Origin: Sphaerulina vaccinii
Lineage: Eukaryota > Ascomycota > Dothideomycetes > Mycosphaerellales > Mycosphaerellaceae
Reading direction: 5' to 3'
Length of the DNA stretch: 64,000 nt
Assembly (NCBI GenBank): GCA_022570795.1
Contig: JAKUDP010000005.1
Location: 310,001 to 374,000, forward strand
Shown: positions 44,814-56,702 of the stretch, piece by piece
Numbering within the stretch: position 1 is the first letter of the stretch
How the letters are laid out: each line of letters opens with the position of its first letter
Program-made: the position numbers and the translations under genes
Notes under the pieces: model-generated
What the model was told of the DNA's origin: nothing
Databases searched by the model: none
Seen by the model: the letters and a program-made list of their open reading frames with translations, nothing else

Positions 44814-45156
44814 GGTGAGTTGATGCAGCCCAAGGCTATGTGAGGTTTGCCAATCTGTTCGCGATTCGGATTTGGTCGTGTGTGGGACGAATTTGTGGAC
44901 GATGGCAAGATGGACAATTGAAGCAAGTCGAAAGTCCAATGTCTGGAGCTGCCGCCTTGACTTGACCTGAAGTCGGGAACATCACTTGTTCTTGGCGACA
45001 CCTGCCCCACTCTCTCTACCACACTCCTCGTCTTCTTCATCGACCATAGTCACTACTCATCGCCTTGCTCGATGAACCGAACACCAGACAAGCGCCTCAG
45101 GATTATGCCAGTGAATGAATAACTAAGGCCGGGCTGCCAAAGCCTCCAACAGGACA
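44814..45156. promoter_or_regulatory. upstream region between ARPC4 and the F-box-like locus
   Basis: 343 bp lie between divergent starts. A pyrimidine-rich run (cccactctctctaccacactcctcg near 45005) precedes the plus-strand gene. No specific site is claimed. Confidence 0.4.
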
Positions 45157-46353
45157 ATGGCGTCTCTCATGGCACTTCCGGTAGAGCTGCTGGTTCTCAT
45201 TCTTGAGAACGTTGGCGGCCGTGAGCTTAGACGTAGCGAGACTGGGAAGCCTGCGCGACATAGTCCTGGTTGGCGAGCGACTGAGAAACTGGCACTCTGT
45301 CGAGAATGGTATGCAGCGGCTCGAGCTATCTACCGGTCAGGACTACATGTCTCTGAGACGAGGCTCTACGCGTGCAATCTGCACAGTCCCGACCATGAGT
45401 TCGGCCACTCCAGATCGAGGAAGCTAATGCACAAGAACACCAGCAGCCTGTCCTTGAGGCTGCTTGGTCACTTCTGGGACAAATGATCTGCGGAGGACAA
45501 TGAGCGGTGGCACGCAGAGGATGGCTGGACCGGTCCGTTCGCTGAGAATGAACCGCCCGAGAACTTCGAATGGGACTCGCCGAATGGTAGGAAGGCTCTG
45601 CGAGACTGGCGAGACACGACGGTCAGGACTCGATTGGACGAGTTATTCGAGGATCTCCGTCACTTCACTGTTCTCAAGTATCTGGATATCACAGCCAGCT
45701 CAGATCCAGACGGCATTGGGCCCGACTGGGACTACATATATCTACCAACAATCTCGAAACTCGTCATGAATTTGCCAATTATGCATAGCCTCCGTACTTT
45801 CATCTTGGACACATCGGGCACCAGATTGAACGGCGATGATGGCTCGGTACACATCTGTGAGCAGATCGCGGCAATACTACCTCATATCGAGAATGTGCGA
45901 TTACGGATGATCACAATCTGCCCAGCGATATCCAACATACGCAGCAGACCAAGTACGCAGAAGGTTACTCTCAAGACACTGATTGTAAAGCTACACCTGC
46001 CTAGCGGATTCCAGCATACCGCTTTGCAGGAGTCCGAACCATGCGTACAAATGCGTGCATCACTCGCTCCGCAGACGTCACATTATGCTCACATGGTCTG
46101 CGCGACTCTCATGCTCTTGGAAAGACTGTCGACACTACGTGACTTGAGTAACGACAGTGTCGCGCAAGGGCATGGCATGACTGGGTGCATGATATCTTAC
46201 CGTCTGGCAGAAAACATCTGGACCTATAATTGTATCGCACGGGAAAGGATCAGCTTGCGCGGCTATCCTTTCCATGAGTATGACGATGGAAAGCCATGCT
46301 GGGTTGAGCTCCAAGGTGGACGTGCGATCAAATCCGTCGATGGTAATACCTGA
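45157..46353 (+). pseudogene. F-box-like protein gene interrupted by an in-frame stop
   Basis: One frame runs from ATG at 45157 to TGA at 46351-46353, interrupted only by TGA at 45484-45486. The N-terminus (MALPVELLVLILENVGG) is an F-box-like start. Before the stop the text reads KLMHKNTSSLSLRLLGHFW. After it, SAEDNERWHAEDGW leads into RTRLDELFEDLRHFTVLKYL, and later NVRLRMITICPAISNI. Both sides read as one protein of about 398 codons. F-box proteins recruit targets to SCF ubiquitin ligases. The TGA could be a CGA to TGA change, a polymorphism, a sequencing error, or hidden in an intron I cannot see. No good donor/acceptor pair keeps the frame. If real, this is a recent pseudogene or a truncated F-box protein of 109 residues. 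Confidence 0.6.
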
Positions 46354-46964
46354 TAGCATTATATGCAGCGGCACGGCCGAGGGAGGACTGAAGGTAAGCC
46401 AGACAATCTGCGTCGTTCAGCGGCCCAGTAGTCTTCTACCAGCAGCCAACATTATTCACAACAGTACGAGTGGAAGTTTGAAGCAAGGATAATATGAAGA
46501 AAGCCTTCATTCGCTATAAACACAAGTTGCATATAACATAACAATATGCCTCATCGATCAACCGCCGCCAGTTGATGGTCTGTTGATCGAACAAATCCAT
46601 CACTGAGCGGTACATTTACAGTCTGGGATCGTAATAAGACTCCTTCTTTCGCCAAGTCCGTGAGATATATTCTCGGACTGATGGACATGCTTATCGAAGC
46701 ATACCCGTTCCAATCACTCCTCTATTCTTCTCTGCTCCACTTCTCTCGTCTGTATACAGACTTCAAGTCTGCTTTCCTGACATCAATGTAATGTGTCCAA
46801 GGTAAATGATAGTATGCGGTCAGTGGCTCTGAAGAGCTCGTATGTCGTCGAGTTTGGCAATTCGCTTTCGCTGTGCCAAACGCTCCCTGCACTGAAAACA
46901 AATTGTCAATGTTGCGGTGCGCGCCAAAGCATCCAAGCAGTGGTCTGTGTATCGTTCGTGGTGC
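46354..46964. other. convergent intergenic region
   Basis: This is the 3' region of the F-box-like locus and of SSD1. No gene recognised. Confidence 0.4.
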
Positions 46965-49900
46965 CTAAAAGGCGTAAGGGTTGAGAGATCTGATAGTCAA
47001 ACATCTGCGCAAAGATTAGCTCATGAAACGACAATTGTGCTGGCATGTAACTTACGGAGGGCTCTTCGTCAAGTCGGTCTTCAGCAGTACCGGCACTCTA
47101 GTCATCTCCTTGACGTCCTGGATATAGCTGCCATTCTCTTCTCTGAGTGTGAAGAGTCCAAGGTATTTGTCTTTGTTGCTAATGCGAGCTTCTGGCGCCG
47201 GGCTGTTGTTCAGGACACGAGAGTCAGACTTGGACCTCTGTGGAGCCAGACCGTTTCTGGATGGCGAGGGTGGACCGCTCTGCGTGGCGCGATCTCCATT
47301 GAGAGCGACACCACTGGCAGTGTTGTCGGTGGCCTCTGAAGCATCATCGTCATCGTCGAATAGCGCGTCGACATCGTTGGCGTCGATGGAGCCAGTCTGC
47401 ATGGCTTTGCGCTCAGCCTCTTCGGCTTGTTTCTGCTTGGCGGCAGTGTCACGCGCGACCATGCTATGCGTGGGACGGTGGCCCTTAGCCTGTGGACGCT
47501 CATCTTCTGGCACGAATGCAGAGGATGGGACTCCCTTCTCCCAGTACAGCTCCAGCAGTCGCTTGTTCTTGTCAAACTCTGCCTTCTTGAGTGGCAGCTG
47601 ATCGCAGTGGACTCGCTTCTCGAAGCCAAACTCTGGAATCAAGACGTCGAACGCTGACTCGTATACACAGACCACGATACCAACGGAGATGAGGTCGCCA
47701 CCTTGCTCCTCGCTGAGTCTGTTCATCCTGCGGCAGGACTCGATGTGCACGCTTTGCTCTTGAGCGTTGTGCGCAGAATCCTTCTTGGTGTTGCAAGTCT
47801 CGGCTGTCTTGTGCAGGGATTCTGGATCCTCGGTGAACTCGACGGCGCCGTCCGAAAGGACGGCTTCCAGTTGGCGATGCACAACAATGTCGGCATAGCG
47901 GCGAGACGGGTTCGTGAAGTGGGTGTACAACGGTAGGTTTAGTGCGAAGTGGCCAAGGTTGTCTGGTGTGTCCGCGCGTGCTGAAACCTCATACTTCGCA
48001 CGAGCCATAGTCTTGAAGACCAGCGTTTCCATTCCCTTCCTGATTTCAGGATCTTCGATGCGGAAGAGGCTGTTCTGCAGAGCTGCAGAGCTGGAGATGT
48101 CCATCTCGTAGCCGATGTTGCTCATACGCTCAGCAAAAGTGTGCAGTCTTCGAGTGTTTGGTATCTTCTGGGTTCTCAGCAGAGCACGCTCCTTGAGACC
48201 GGCAAAGAGCTTTCCAGCAACGAAGGCGTTGGTCTTGTGGCTGAGCTCTTCGATCATCTCGTGCGCAGGACTAGAGTCAAAGATGTTGTGCTCCACGGGA
48301 ACATTCTCGTCATCGAGTGAGTATAGTAAGCGCAGTGATGGGATTTCGGCTTCATCGCTGGCGTAGCGAGCCTTGCGAAGCTTTTGAGCCACGTTGTAGA
48401 GAGTCAAGATCTGCTTCGCGCGTTCCTCGCCAAGAGAGGAAGCGGTGTTGCCGTTGATAACAGCATCAACCTCCTCGTACGAGAGCTTGCCTGAGCTGCG
48501 AATAACGGACTTGCCGACCCAACTTTCATCATCGATGACACGGCCAGTAGCAGCGTCGACTTTGAAAACAACAGAGACTGCGTAACGGTCCTCTCCAGGT
48601 AGAAGGCATATAACGTCCTGAGAAAGCTTAGGTGGGAGCATGTTGACAGTTCTATTCATCAAGTAGACTCCAGTGCCTCGCTTCTTGGCCTCTCGATCGA
48701 CCAGGGAATTGGCCTTGATGAAGTGTGCAACGTCTGCGACATGAATGCCCACCTCGACATGGCCATCGCCGAGGTCCTTGAAGTGGATGGCATCGTCGAG
48801 TTCCTTGCTGCCGTTCGGGTCGATGGTGAACGTCTTTTCATCTCTGAAGTCGCGGCGACCTTCCAAGGCAGTCTCGCCATCAGCAGTCACGGACCAGTCT
48901 TCGTAGCCAACATTCTTGAGAACGGCATCCGAGAAATCATCAGGCCCAAAGTTGTTGTCGCGCAGTAGAGCATCAGTCTCCACCTTAAGGTCACCAGCTG
49001 TTCCAAGCTGCTCGACGAGGGTGCCGAAAGGATGCAAACTGGTAATGGGCCAGCGCTTGATGCAAGCAACAAATATCTGATCAGCGTAGCTCTGATGCTT
49101 ATCGACAAAGTCCTTGGGTGCCTGCTCTGTTGGGATGGCGATGAGGGGAACACGTTTGTCGGTCGGCTTGAACCAAACAATCTTTGGGCGTTCTTGCTGG
49201 CGCTCTGGCTGGCGGTGGGAGTTGCTGCCCTCGCGAGCTTGACGCTCGGCTTCTTGCTTCTCCTTGGTGGCCTGACTGCTGGGTCGAAGCAGGCCTAGTG
49301 TGCCAGAGAACATCTGACCAGCAACGCGCTCAATGACAGCCACGATATGGCCAGCGTATAAGGGCTTCTGCTCGTCGTTGATCTCATCCTCTTCCACAAG
49401 GAGTAAGCTTTGGCCTTCGACCTCCACATCATCATTCTTCTTCTGGGTAGGACGCTGTTTCAAGCTGCCACGACGACGCAGACCGCCATCTTGAGCACTC
49501 TCGGGCTGGGTGGTTGCATCATTGACTGCGGTCATACTTCCACCACGCTGATCAGTCACATCCTTGCGCTTCTTCTTCTCTTCCTTCTCACGCTTCTGAC
49601 CCCACACTTCATCGACATCGAGCAGCTCGACGGCAACATAGTCTCCCTCGAGAGCACGGTTGCGGTCTTTGCTACCACAGATGAAAATGTCGGCGTCAAG
49701 ATCAAGCGTTGTTACGTACGCATCGCTGCGGTTCTTCTTGTTGACTCGCAAGGTGCCAGCGACTAACTGGCCGTCTCCAAGCAGAGCTGGAAGTGTAGCC
49801 TGCGGCAAGTAAGGAGTGAAAAGGGTCTTGCGTTGCTGTTGCTGTTGGGGACCCAGCTGTGGCCCATTGTGCTGACCAGTCAATTGTGCAAGGCTTGGAG

Positions 49901-51190
49901 GCTGAATGCCGGCTTGCTGATATGCCTGCAACTGCGCGAGCTGCAGGGCGTTCAATGGCTGACCGCCATAGATCGCGGGGTTCTGCACCAGGACTTGGCC
50001 TTGGGGTAGCTGCATGAGCGGTGGCTGTGCGTTGTAACCTCCGTAGTTTTGGATCGAACTGATCGACTGGTTGGCCATTGAGCCGCGAGCGCGATGGCCA
50101 GGCTGGAATGGCTGCGCCGTGGCCTGCTGATTCATCTGGAAGTTACCCATGTTGTTCTGCTGAGGCTCGCCATTATTCGGGTTGGGGTTGCGCCAGTTGC
50201 CCTCAAAGTTGCGGGAACTGGTTCGACCATGGCCTTGACTGCCACGACGTCCAAGCTCTGAGGCATTACCTCCATCATTAGTAGCTTGTGGCGGTGGGAA
50301 TTGGAAGCCTTGTGGTCCACCTCTGCTGCTCTGGGCCATACCACGACCGTTGCCAACAGCCATGCTCTGGCTACGTCCATGTCCGCGGCCAGCGAATGCT
50401 CCACGAGCAGAAGCAGTCGATGCAGCCTGGGTGCTGTCGGCATTGGCTGGGCTTGCGGCGCGGTTGGCTGTCGACGTGGACTCGCCAGCTGCTGCACCTG
50501 GCGCCCCAGGGATAGGGAACTGGAAGCCACTTGTTTTGCGCTTTGCCTCTGCCAATTCTGCTGCTTTCTTGGCCTCGGGCAAAGCAAGTGAGTGTCTACG
50601 CGCGTGGCCTCCGCCTGCTGCGCCTCCACCTCTTCCCCTGCTCGGAGCGCTGTTTTCGTTTCTGCTCTGTCCAAAGTTGCCAAAGTCCCCAAAAGCAGAT
50701 ACTGCGGCACCGCTCGAGGGTGCAGGTGGTGGGCCCATGCCCATGTTAGGCATGGCTGAATGATTTCGTCGATGGCCAGTCGGCTGTGCGATACCGCCGG
50801 TCATGGGTATACCAAGGTGTTGTTGGCCCATCTGTGCTTGCTGTGGGAACTGGAACGCTCCTGGTTGCTGGACGTTGAGGTTCTGCATCTGGCCTTGCAG
50901 CTGCTGAAACTGATTAGGCAACTGCTGTTGCTGTGGAATCATGCCCATGTTTACATATTGTTGGTGCGTTGCCGCTATCTGCTGCTGTTGCTGTTGTAGC
51001 ATTTCAATCTGCTGGGCAAGCGCTAGCTGTTCCACTGTGGCGAGTGTCAGCAAGTGTACTGTGATCAATGTGAGGGCAACATACTCATCAGCGGTGTCAT
51101 CTCTGACGGGCTGCGGCGGTGGGCAATGTGCAGGCGGCGACCTGCAGGCCCCTGTGGCCCTTGCTGCTGTTGCTGGCCTTGTTGGTCCAT
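46965..51190 (-). CDS. SSD1: Ssd1-type RNB-domain translational repressor
   Basis: Three exons (51190-51085, 51034-47056, 47004-46965) encode 1374 residues; introns are 50 and 51 bp and the final exon is 40 bases (CLTIRSLNPYAF). The N-terminus carries the conserved RRLHIAHRRSPSEMTPLM segment, then EQLALAQQIEMLQQQQQQ. A long low-complexity region with RRHS/RSQS-type sites follows, probable targets of the NDR kinase Cbk1/COT-1. Two cold-shock domains come next (from TLFTPYLPQATLPALL), and then the RNB domain. In the RNB active-site loop the motif is D774-PNGSK-E780-L-D782-D783, so one of the usual catalytic Asp residues is Glu, in line with Ssd1 being a non-degrading RNA binder. FTNPSRRYADIVVHRQL is the RNB signature. 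Ssd1 represses translation of wall-protein mRNAs; orthologues affect wall integrity and virulence. Confidence 0.95.
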
Positions 51191-52547
51191 GGCGAGCCGG
51201 AGCTTGCGTATGTGCTACTGTGTGGCGTTCGATAGACTGTACAGAGTCCAGAGCAAGCAATATGCAATGCAATGGTGGTGGCCTCGAGTCAGGATGTCTT
51301 TCGTGATAGATGCGATACTCTTGTGACGTATGCTTCGTCAGGGTGAGCCAAAATCGTTGCTCGTGCGAGAATCAAGCTGCTACGGGTGCAGTGTATAGTG
51401 TGCAGAGTTGGAGTGCGTGCGGGTTTAATGTTGTTGTTGTCGTCGTGTGTAAGTGGTGAAGTTGTCGGGAGGTCGTCAAGAGTAGGTAGTAAAGATCGAG
51501 GAGCGCCTGGCAGGCAGTGGGTGGTGGTGGTGTCCGTGGATAGGCACAGCTCTACGAAAGCGGACGTTACGAGGGCCGCGATCGAGCAGGCGCAGGCTTC
51601 CAAAGAGTGCAGCTGCGATAAATAGGGTGGATCGTGCCAAGGGAGTGACGATGGAGTATGAGGTGTAGAGAGAGTATGATAAGGTGTAGAGAGAGAGCGG
51701 AGGAGAGTGACAAGAATGTCCGTAAGAGACGTAAGAGAGGAGTGTGAGAGAGTGTAGCAGTGGTTTCGCAGCCACAGGCCAGCTTCCAAGCAATGATGCA
51801 CCTCAGGCTTGGAGCTTTGTTCATGTCCGACGTTTCCGGCTTTGTCTACGCTACATTTCACTTGCTATTATGCTCAAGTCGCTCTGTGAGTCGTAGGGAG
51901 TCAGACAATGATAGACCGTCCTCAACGCAACCGCAGATGCGAAGTTCTGACATTTATCGGATTGCAGTAGAGATGCTTGGCCATGGTATGTCGAGCTGGT
52001 AAGTGAGCTTACGTTCTCCCTGCGCAACGACCACATATGCGAGACATCATTGACACTGCCTCACTACCATCCTCAGATTCCTACCAGAGGCATCGTCAGT
52101 GTCCTGATGCTTCATACCCATCATAAGCCGATTCAGTACACGTTTCTGTATCAGAGAACGATGAGCTCAATCCTTGACCTGTGACCCCAGCTGTAGACAG
52201 GTACTCAGATTAATCGACAGAGGCCGCGCCTGTCATATGAAGGGTGCTCGTACCGGCATCTGCTTGTTGGTAGTGAACCATGTCTTTTCTCTCTCACTTC
52301 GTTGTGGCATCGTGAACTCTCTCCGGCACGCGCTAGAACCTAGTCATGTGGCTCGGCCGGTCGCGTGTGGCTCGGCCGGTCGAATCGCCAAGTAGGTGCC
52401 TTCTTCACTCCAGCCCTCCAGCCCACCAAGCACAGCTCAGCACAAACAACATCTGCACGTGCTTTCATTGAATTTCCAGAGAACCACAAAGGACTGAAGC
52501 GCGCGAAACAGACAGTACTGGCCGACGACGACACCCGAAACGCAGAG
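51191..52547. promoter_or_regulatory. divergent upstream region SSD1/CKB1 with a pyrimidine-rich SSD1 leader
   Basis: 1.36 kb lie between the start codons. On the SSD1 strand the 51.3-51.8 kb part is very rich in C and T, including a 14-bp repeat (aggtgtagagagag on plus, at 51661-51674 and 51682-51695). It resembles a long 5' leader. Nearer CKB1, the 17-bp word tgtggctcggccggtcg occurs at 52347-52363 and 52366-52382. A minus-strand open frame at 51289-51861 is low-complexity Ser/Thr/Leu text and probably only leader. Confidence 0.45.
52347..52382 (+). repeat. tandem 17-bp repeat upstream of CKB1
   Basis: Two exact copies of tgtggctcggccggtcg are separated by two bases, about 165 bp before the CKB1 start codon. 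Each contains the near-palindrome cggccg. It may be a duplicated factor-binding site, but this is not shown. Confidence 0.6.
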
Positions 52548-53799
52548 ATGGACGACTTTCAGAGCGACACGGACAGTGACTACACGAGTTACTGGCGAGA
52601 TTGGGTGAGTACCTTCCAGAAGTGAGTAGGAGCCCTCCTGCCTGCTTGCTTTGTGTACTGCACAATATATCTTGTGTTCTCCGTGCAGCACATCAAAACA
52701 AGCATCACATATCCACATTAATTTGCCGGCATGCCCTACGACAACGTCGGGAATTAGTCGTTCGCCCTTTGGAGCCCACCATCAGCCAGTTTCAAGGACC
52801 CTAGCTTGTGGTCGAGATATTCGATGGCCTACGACAGGTTTGGAAACTAGGAGATGACCCCTCGGAGCCCACCATCACCGACTGGCATGTCTACATCAAG
52901 TGGTTGCGGACCGTGGAGAGACCAAGTACCGTGGACCTGCTGCATTGAACGAATTTTATCTTCGATAGAGCTGAAGCTAACGTACAACCAGTTCATATCT
53001 TCACGGGGCAACGAGTACTTTTGCGAAATCGACGAAGACTATTTGACTGATAGGTTCAACCTTACTGGTCTAAACACCGAAGTCCAATATTACCAGTATG
53101 CTCTGGACCTGGTCACAGATGTATTCGATATGGAAGTCGATGATGATATGCGAGAGCAGATTGAGAAGAGTGCTAGGCACCTTTATGGTCTAGTACACGC
53201 TCGATACATCGTTACGACTAGAGGTCTCGCGAAGATGGTGCGTTGTTCCAGCTCGACAAGGATCTGTCCGCACTTTTGCTCACACAAGCACTGACAATTC
53301 GTATCAGATGGAGAAATTCAAACAAGGCGTCTTCGGCAAGTGCCCGCGTGTGATATGCGAATCTCAGCATCTGCTACCAATGGGCCAACACGACGTCCCC
53401 AACACGTCCAACGTGAAGCTCTACTGCGCGAAGTGTGAAGACATCTACAATCCGAAATCATCGCGACACAACAGCATAGACGGCGCATACTTCGGGACGT
53501 CATTTCACAATATCCTCTTCCAAGTCTATCCAGCACTCCAACCGCAAAAGACTCAACGTCGATACGAACCAAGGATCTACGGATTTCGAGTGCATGCGAG
53601 TGCAGCTCTAATGCGTTGGCAAGAGGAACGCAGAGAGGAAATGAAAGATCGCTTACGTGCACGGCAAATAGAGACCGGTTTCGAGGTAGAAGACGAAGGT
53701 GACGAGGAAATCGACTCGGAAGATGACGAAGTGGATGAAGATCAGCAAGATGGCATTGACGACATGTTCGAAATGCAACCAGCTCAAGCTGTGCAGTAG
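52548..53799 (+). CDS. CKB1: casein kinase II regulatory (beta) subunit
   Basis: Three exons (52548-52604, 52992-53237, 53308-53799) give 264 residues. The first intron is 387 bp, far longer than others here, and ends with an agctaacgtacaaccag branch/acceptor. The second is 70 bp. The protein begins MDDFQSDTDSDYTSYWRDW, then FISSRGNEYFCEIDEDYL, DRFNLTGLNTEVQYYQYALD, and RHLYGLVHARYIVTTRGLAK. The dimer-forming zinc finger follows: CPRVIC and, after 20-30 residues, LYCAKCEDIY. GAYFGTSFHNILFQVYP contacts the catalytic subunit. The acidic tail (EDEGDEEIDSEDDEVDED) is typical of fungal Ckb1. CK2 phosphorylates many nuclear and cytosolic proteins; in Neurospora the orthologue (ckb-1) sets circadian period by phosphorylating FRQ. 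Confidence 0.95.
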
Positions 53800-54703
53800 C
53801 CATGGCACTGAGCTAAGCTGAGCTCGAAACGAAAGAAGGTTTTGGAAGCCATAGGAGACGTGGCCAGGGGCTAGAAAAATTGATCGTTGCCATCTCTCCG
53901 CCTTTTGACATCGTCTACGCTGCCCAAAGCAGAGTCGGATCGCTGAGACTCTGAATCATGCGAACGAGGAGTGGATCGGCCTGTTAGGGCATATGCTTAA
54001 CATCTTCTTCGTCAGAGTCCATGCAGCTTAAAGTAAAGACAGTGCATGCCGGCAATGTTCAATTTGCTCAAGCCTTAGGCCATCCGGACTTAGCATTACC
54101 AGAAACGACCACTCATTCCGATGGAGCGACCGACAGTTTTGGACTGTCACCAAACGTCAATCTGATAGAACTGGCAGCCACTGGTTCAGATCTGCACGAA
54201 TTAGCGGACAACGGCCTAGGCACGTTAAGGGCAACACTGCTGTCCGGAATTCCACCCTCAGACTGCGAAAAGGCTACAGTCGTGGTTACTAGCGAAAGGA
54301 CCAGGAGTCTGATATGCTTGGGCACCACGCACTTACTCTACTATGTGGACAGAGTCGATTTCTTGATGTTGTGCAAGGTGGTCTTGTAATCACAGACGTT
54401 CAGCGTAGAGCAGCAGTGCTATAATGTCTATAGTCTCTGCAGAATAACCTTCCATATACGGTCATGAGGTCTTCTTTGTGGGGCAAACGCCGAGACAGAT
54501 CACACCTTGCACTTCAACCACACTTTTCCGCCAAACATCACCTCACAACATCGACAAAGTCATGATCATCGACCACAGATAATTCGCCAGTATCGTATCA
54601 TCAACATCCACACTTGAATCGTATACCTTGGCTTCGGATCCGCAATTTTGGCCAGGAACAACTGACATTGACTTTGTTCGAATCTGCTGCAACTGCGCTA
54701 CTG
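53800..54703. other. intergenic region with an unsupported short frame
   Basis: An open plus-strand frame at 54021-54389 (122 codons, beginning MQLKVKTVHAG) has no recognised motif and no clear splice context; it could be a small gene but I do not call it. The rest holds the CKB1 3' region and the leader of the next gene. Confidence 0.35.
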
Positions 54704-56487
54704 ATGTCCACGGGCTCTACCACTGGCACCGATACAATGACTACAGCCTTTGGCGAGGCAGGCTTGGTGACTCTGCCAACGGAGCTCATTCAAAGTATTC
54801 TCTGCCTGCTCGACCCTTTCGACCTAGTCGCTTGTGCAAAGACGTGCCGCGAACTGGCTGCCATCAGCTATGACGATATCATCTGGTGAGTGAGACACTA
54901 TTCTTCAACATATGGCCACAAACATGGCAGCACTGTAACCATAGTGGTAGCACACTGACAATTTACAGGGGCCCCATTGTCAACGAATGTGCTGGGGAAC
55001 GTGTCACAACGCCGGCGCCACTGCAGTCTTTTCGATCACTCTACATATCCTTCTTCCCATACTGGTTCCTCACGCAGAACCGGATCTGGTTTGGAGATAC
55101 TGAGCCTAATGGAAAACTTGTCTTTGCTCGCTACGACTCTACAAGCGGATGTATCTCCGCCCATCAGCTCGTAGCAGTCACTGCCAGGAAAAATACCGAC
55201 TTCAGCTTTTGGGAAAAGGACAGAGAGGTCATCATTCAGAAGTTCACCCCCCAAGTCACTCTCGACAAGAATCAAGCTGTGCTCAAGCTTGATGCTGATA
55301 TGTCTGTTGACGACGGTAGCACGCAAATAGTACAGTACGATAGGGAGGTGTCAATGGAAATAGCTACGAACTCTGGGCTTCACAGCTCGTTCATGCTATG
55401 CCGGGCCTTGCCAGAAGATGCTATTCGCGACGGTGCTGCCGTTTGGCCTTCAGGCATCTTTCCTGCCTCGAGCCGAGCACGAAATACTAGCCAAGATGGC
55501 TTTCGCTCTGTTGGCCATCGACCAAAGCGTCGAGTCGAAATGAGCTCAAACAACTTTAGGATCAGGAAATGGGCAGAGTACGGGCAGTCGAGCTCACCTT
55601 TCCCTGGCCCGGGAAGCAGAATTAGCGCAGCTTTGGGAATCAACTTGCCGTATTTCACGAACAATAGGTCGTCGCGAACATCCGTGAACGGAGCAAGGAT
55701 ACCGGAAACCATCACGTCTTACAGCTCTCTTCCACCTGAAAGCTACATGCCATCTGCCGAGAAGCCATGGCAAGGCATCTGGTGTGGTGATTACAACTCT
55801 CATGGCTGCGAGTTCCTCCTGCTCACTCAGCCGGACGAGAAGGGCGCGAGACCGCTCCCCGAGGGTATGGATCTTCTCAGCGAGTGGTTCAGCGGGAGCA
55901 GGACAGAGAGTGATACTATCTCGACTCTGGCAGAACAGACCGACGAAGTCGCCGAAGAGCGTGCGATCATAGAAGCAGGTATCAACGCTGCCTTCTCTAG
56001 CCATGACTGGGACACACGTCACCCAGATACATCGCCGAACCTCGATGAAATGCCTTCCGGTCGCTTAGAAGGAATCAAACTGACAGGTGATCCGAATGTG
56101 CCTAGAGGTCAGTTCAGCTTCGTTGTTCCTGACATCGGGAGAAATGGGCTCATACGAGTCGCCGATGAGCAACCATTCACGGGCAGCCGAGTCGTACGAA
56201 GTGCTGGCCATATTGCTCAGCGTGGCTTCCAAGAAGGTTCGTAAATGTAATGCACAACATATATCTACAAGATTACTAACGAGGCACACAGACTGTTACA
56301 CGCCGAGCCAGCTTATCCTGATTTCTCATGATCGTATTGCACAGTATTGGTACGTGAGAGCCACACCGGGGCACACCTTTTCGATCTGCTGACACGCGTG
56401 AATAGGATGGGATTTCATCACATCAGTTTTTATCAGAGGATCGATCTGCCCAGCCTGATGAAGCCCGATCTCGATAAGACGAGCTAA
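54704..56487 (+). CDS. F-box-like protein of unknown target
   Basis: Four exons (54704-54885, 54969-56236, 56292-56349, 56406-56487) give 529 residues; introns are 83, 55 and 56 bp and the frame is kept throughout. The N-terminus has an F-box (LVTLPTELIQSILCLLDPFD, then VACAKTCRELAAISYDDIIW). The middle begins PLQSFRSLYISFFPYWFLTQ and GFDTxxGKL-like text (NRIWFGDTEPNGKLVFARYD). The C-terminal half has KPWQGIWCGDYNSHGCEFLL and ends GQFSFVVPDIGRNGLIRVAD, then RIAQYWMGFHHISFYQRIDL. This is the layout of fungal F-box proteins with a C-terminal beta domain. As an SCF adaptor it would bind Skp1 through the F-box and a substrate through the rest. The start at 54704 is the first in-frame ATG; a second Met at residue 12 is possible. 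Confidence 0.85.
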
Positions 56488-56702
56488 TGTTGCACGTCTG
56501 CCTATTTATTTACACTTCTGATACTCTGAATTCTTGCTCATGATACCACGCCAATTTGGTATCATACCCGTCCCAAACGCTGCGACACTTCCCGAATCAA
56601 TTGATTACCCCTTGACTCCTGGCCAGCATGACGCTCTTCCATGCAACACAAAGACTCTCACCACCCATTGACCATTATTTACATATGCGATCTCTTGGGA
56701 AC
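56488..56702. other. convergent 3' regions
   Basis: Only 215 bp separate the stop codons of the F-box gene (+) and the bHLH gene (-); their transcripts may overlap at the 3' ends. Confidence 0.45.

Noticed and set aside
45420..45520. Intron removing the TGA in the F-box-like gene
   Set aside because: Candidate GT/AG pairs give introns of about 30-42 bases with poor donors and no branch-like site.
51289..51861. 190-codon minus-strand open frame upstream of SSD1
   Set aside because: Low-complexity Ser/Thr/Leu/Pro text from a C/T-rich leader; no start context or family features.
54021..54389. 122-codon plus-strand open frame
   Set aside because: No motif, no splice context, and about 40% of it is also open on the other strand; not enough to call a gene.
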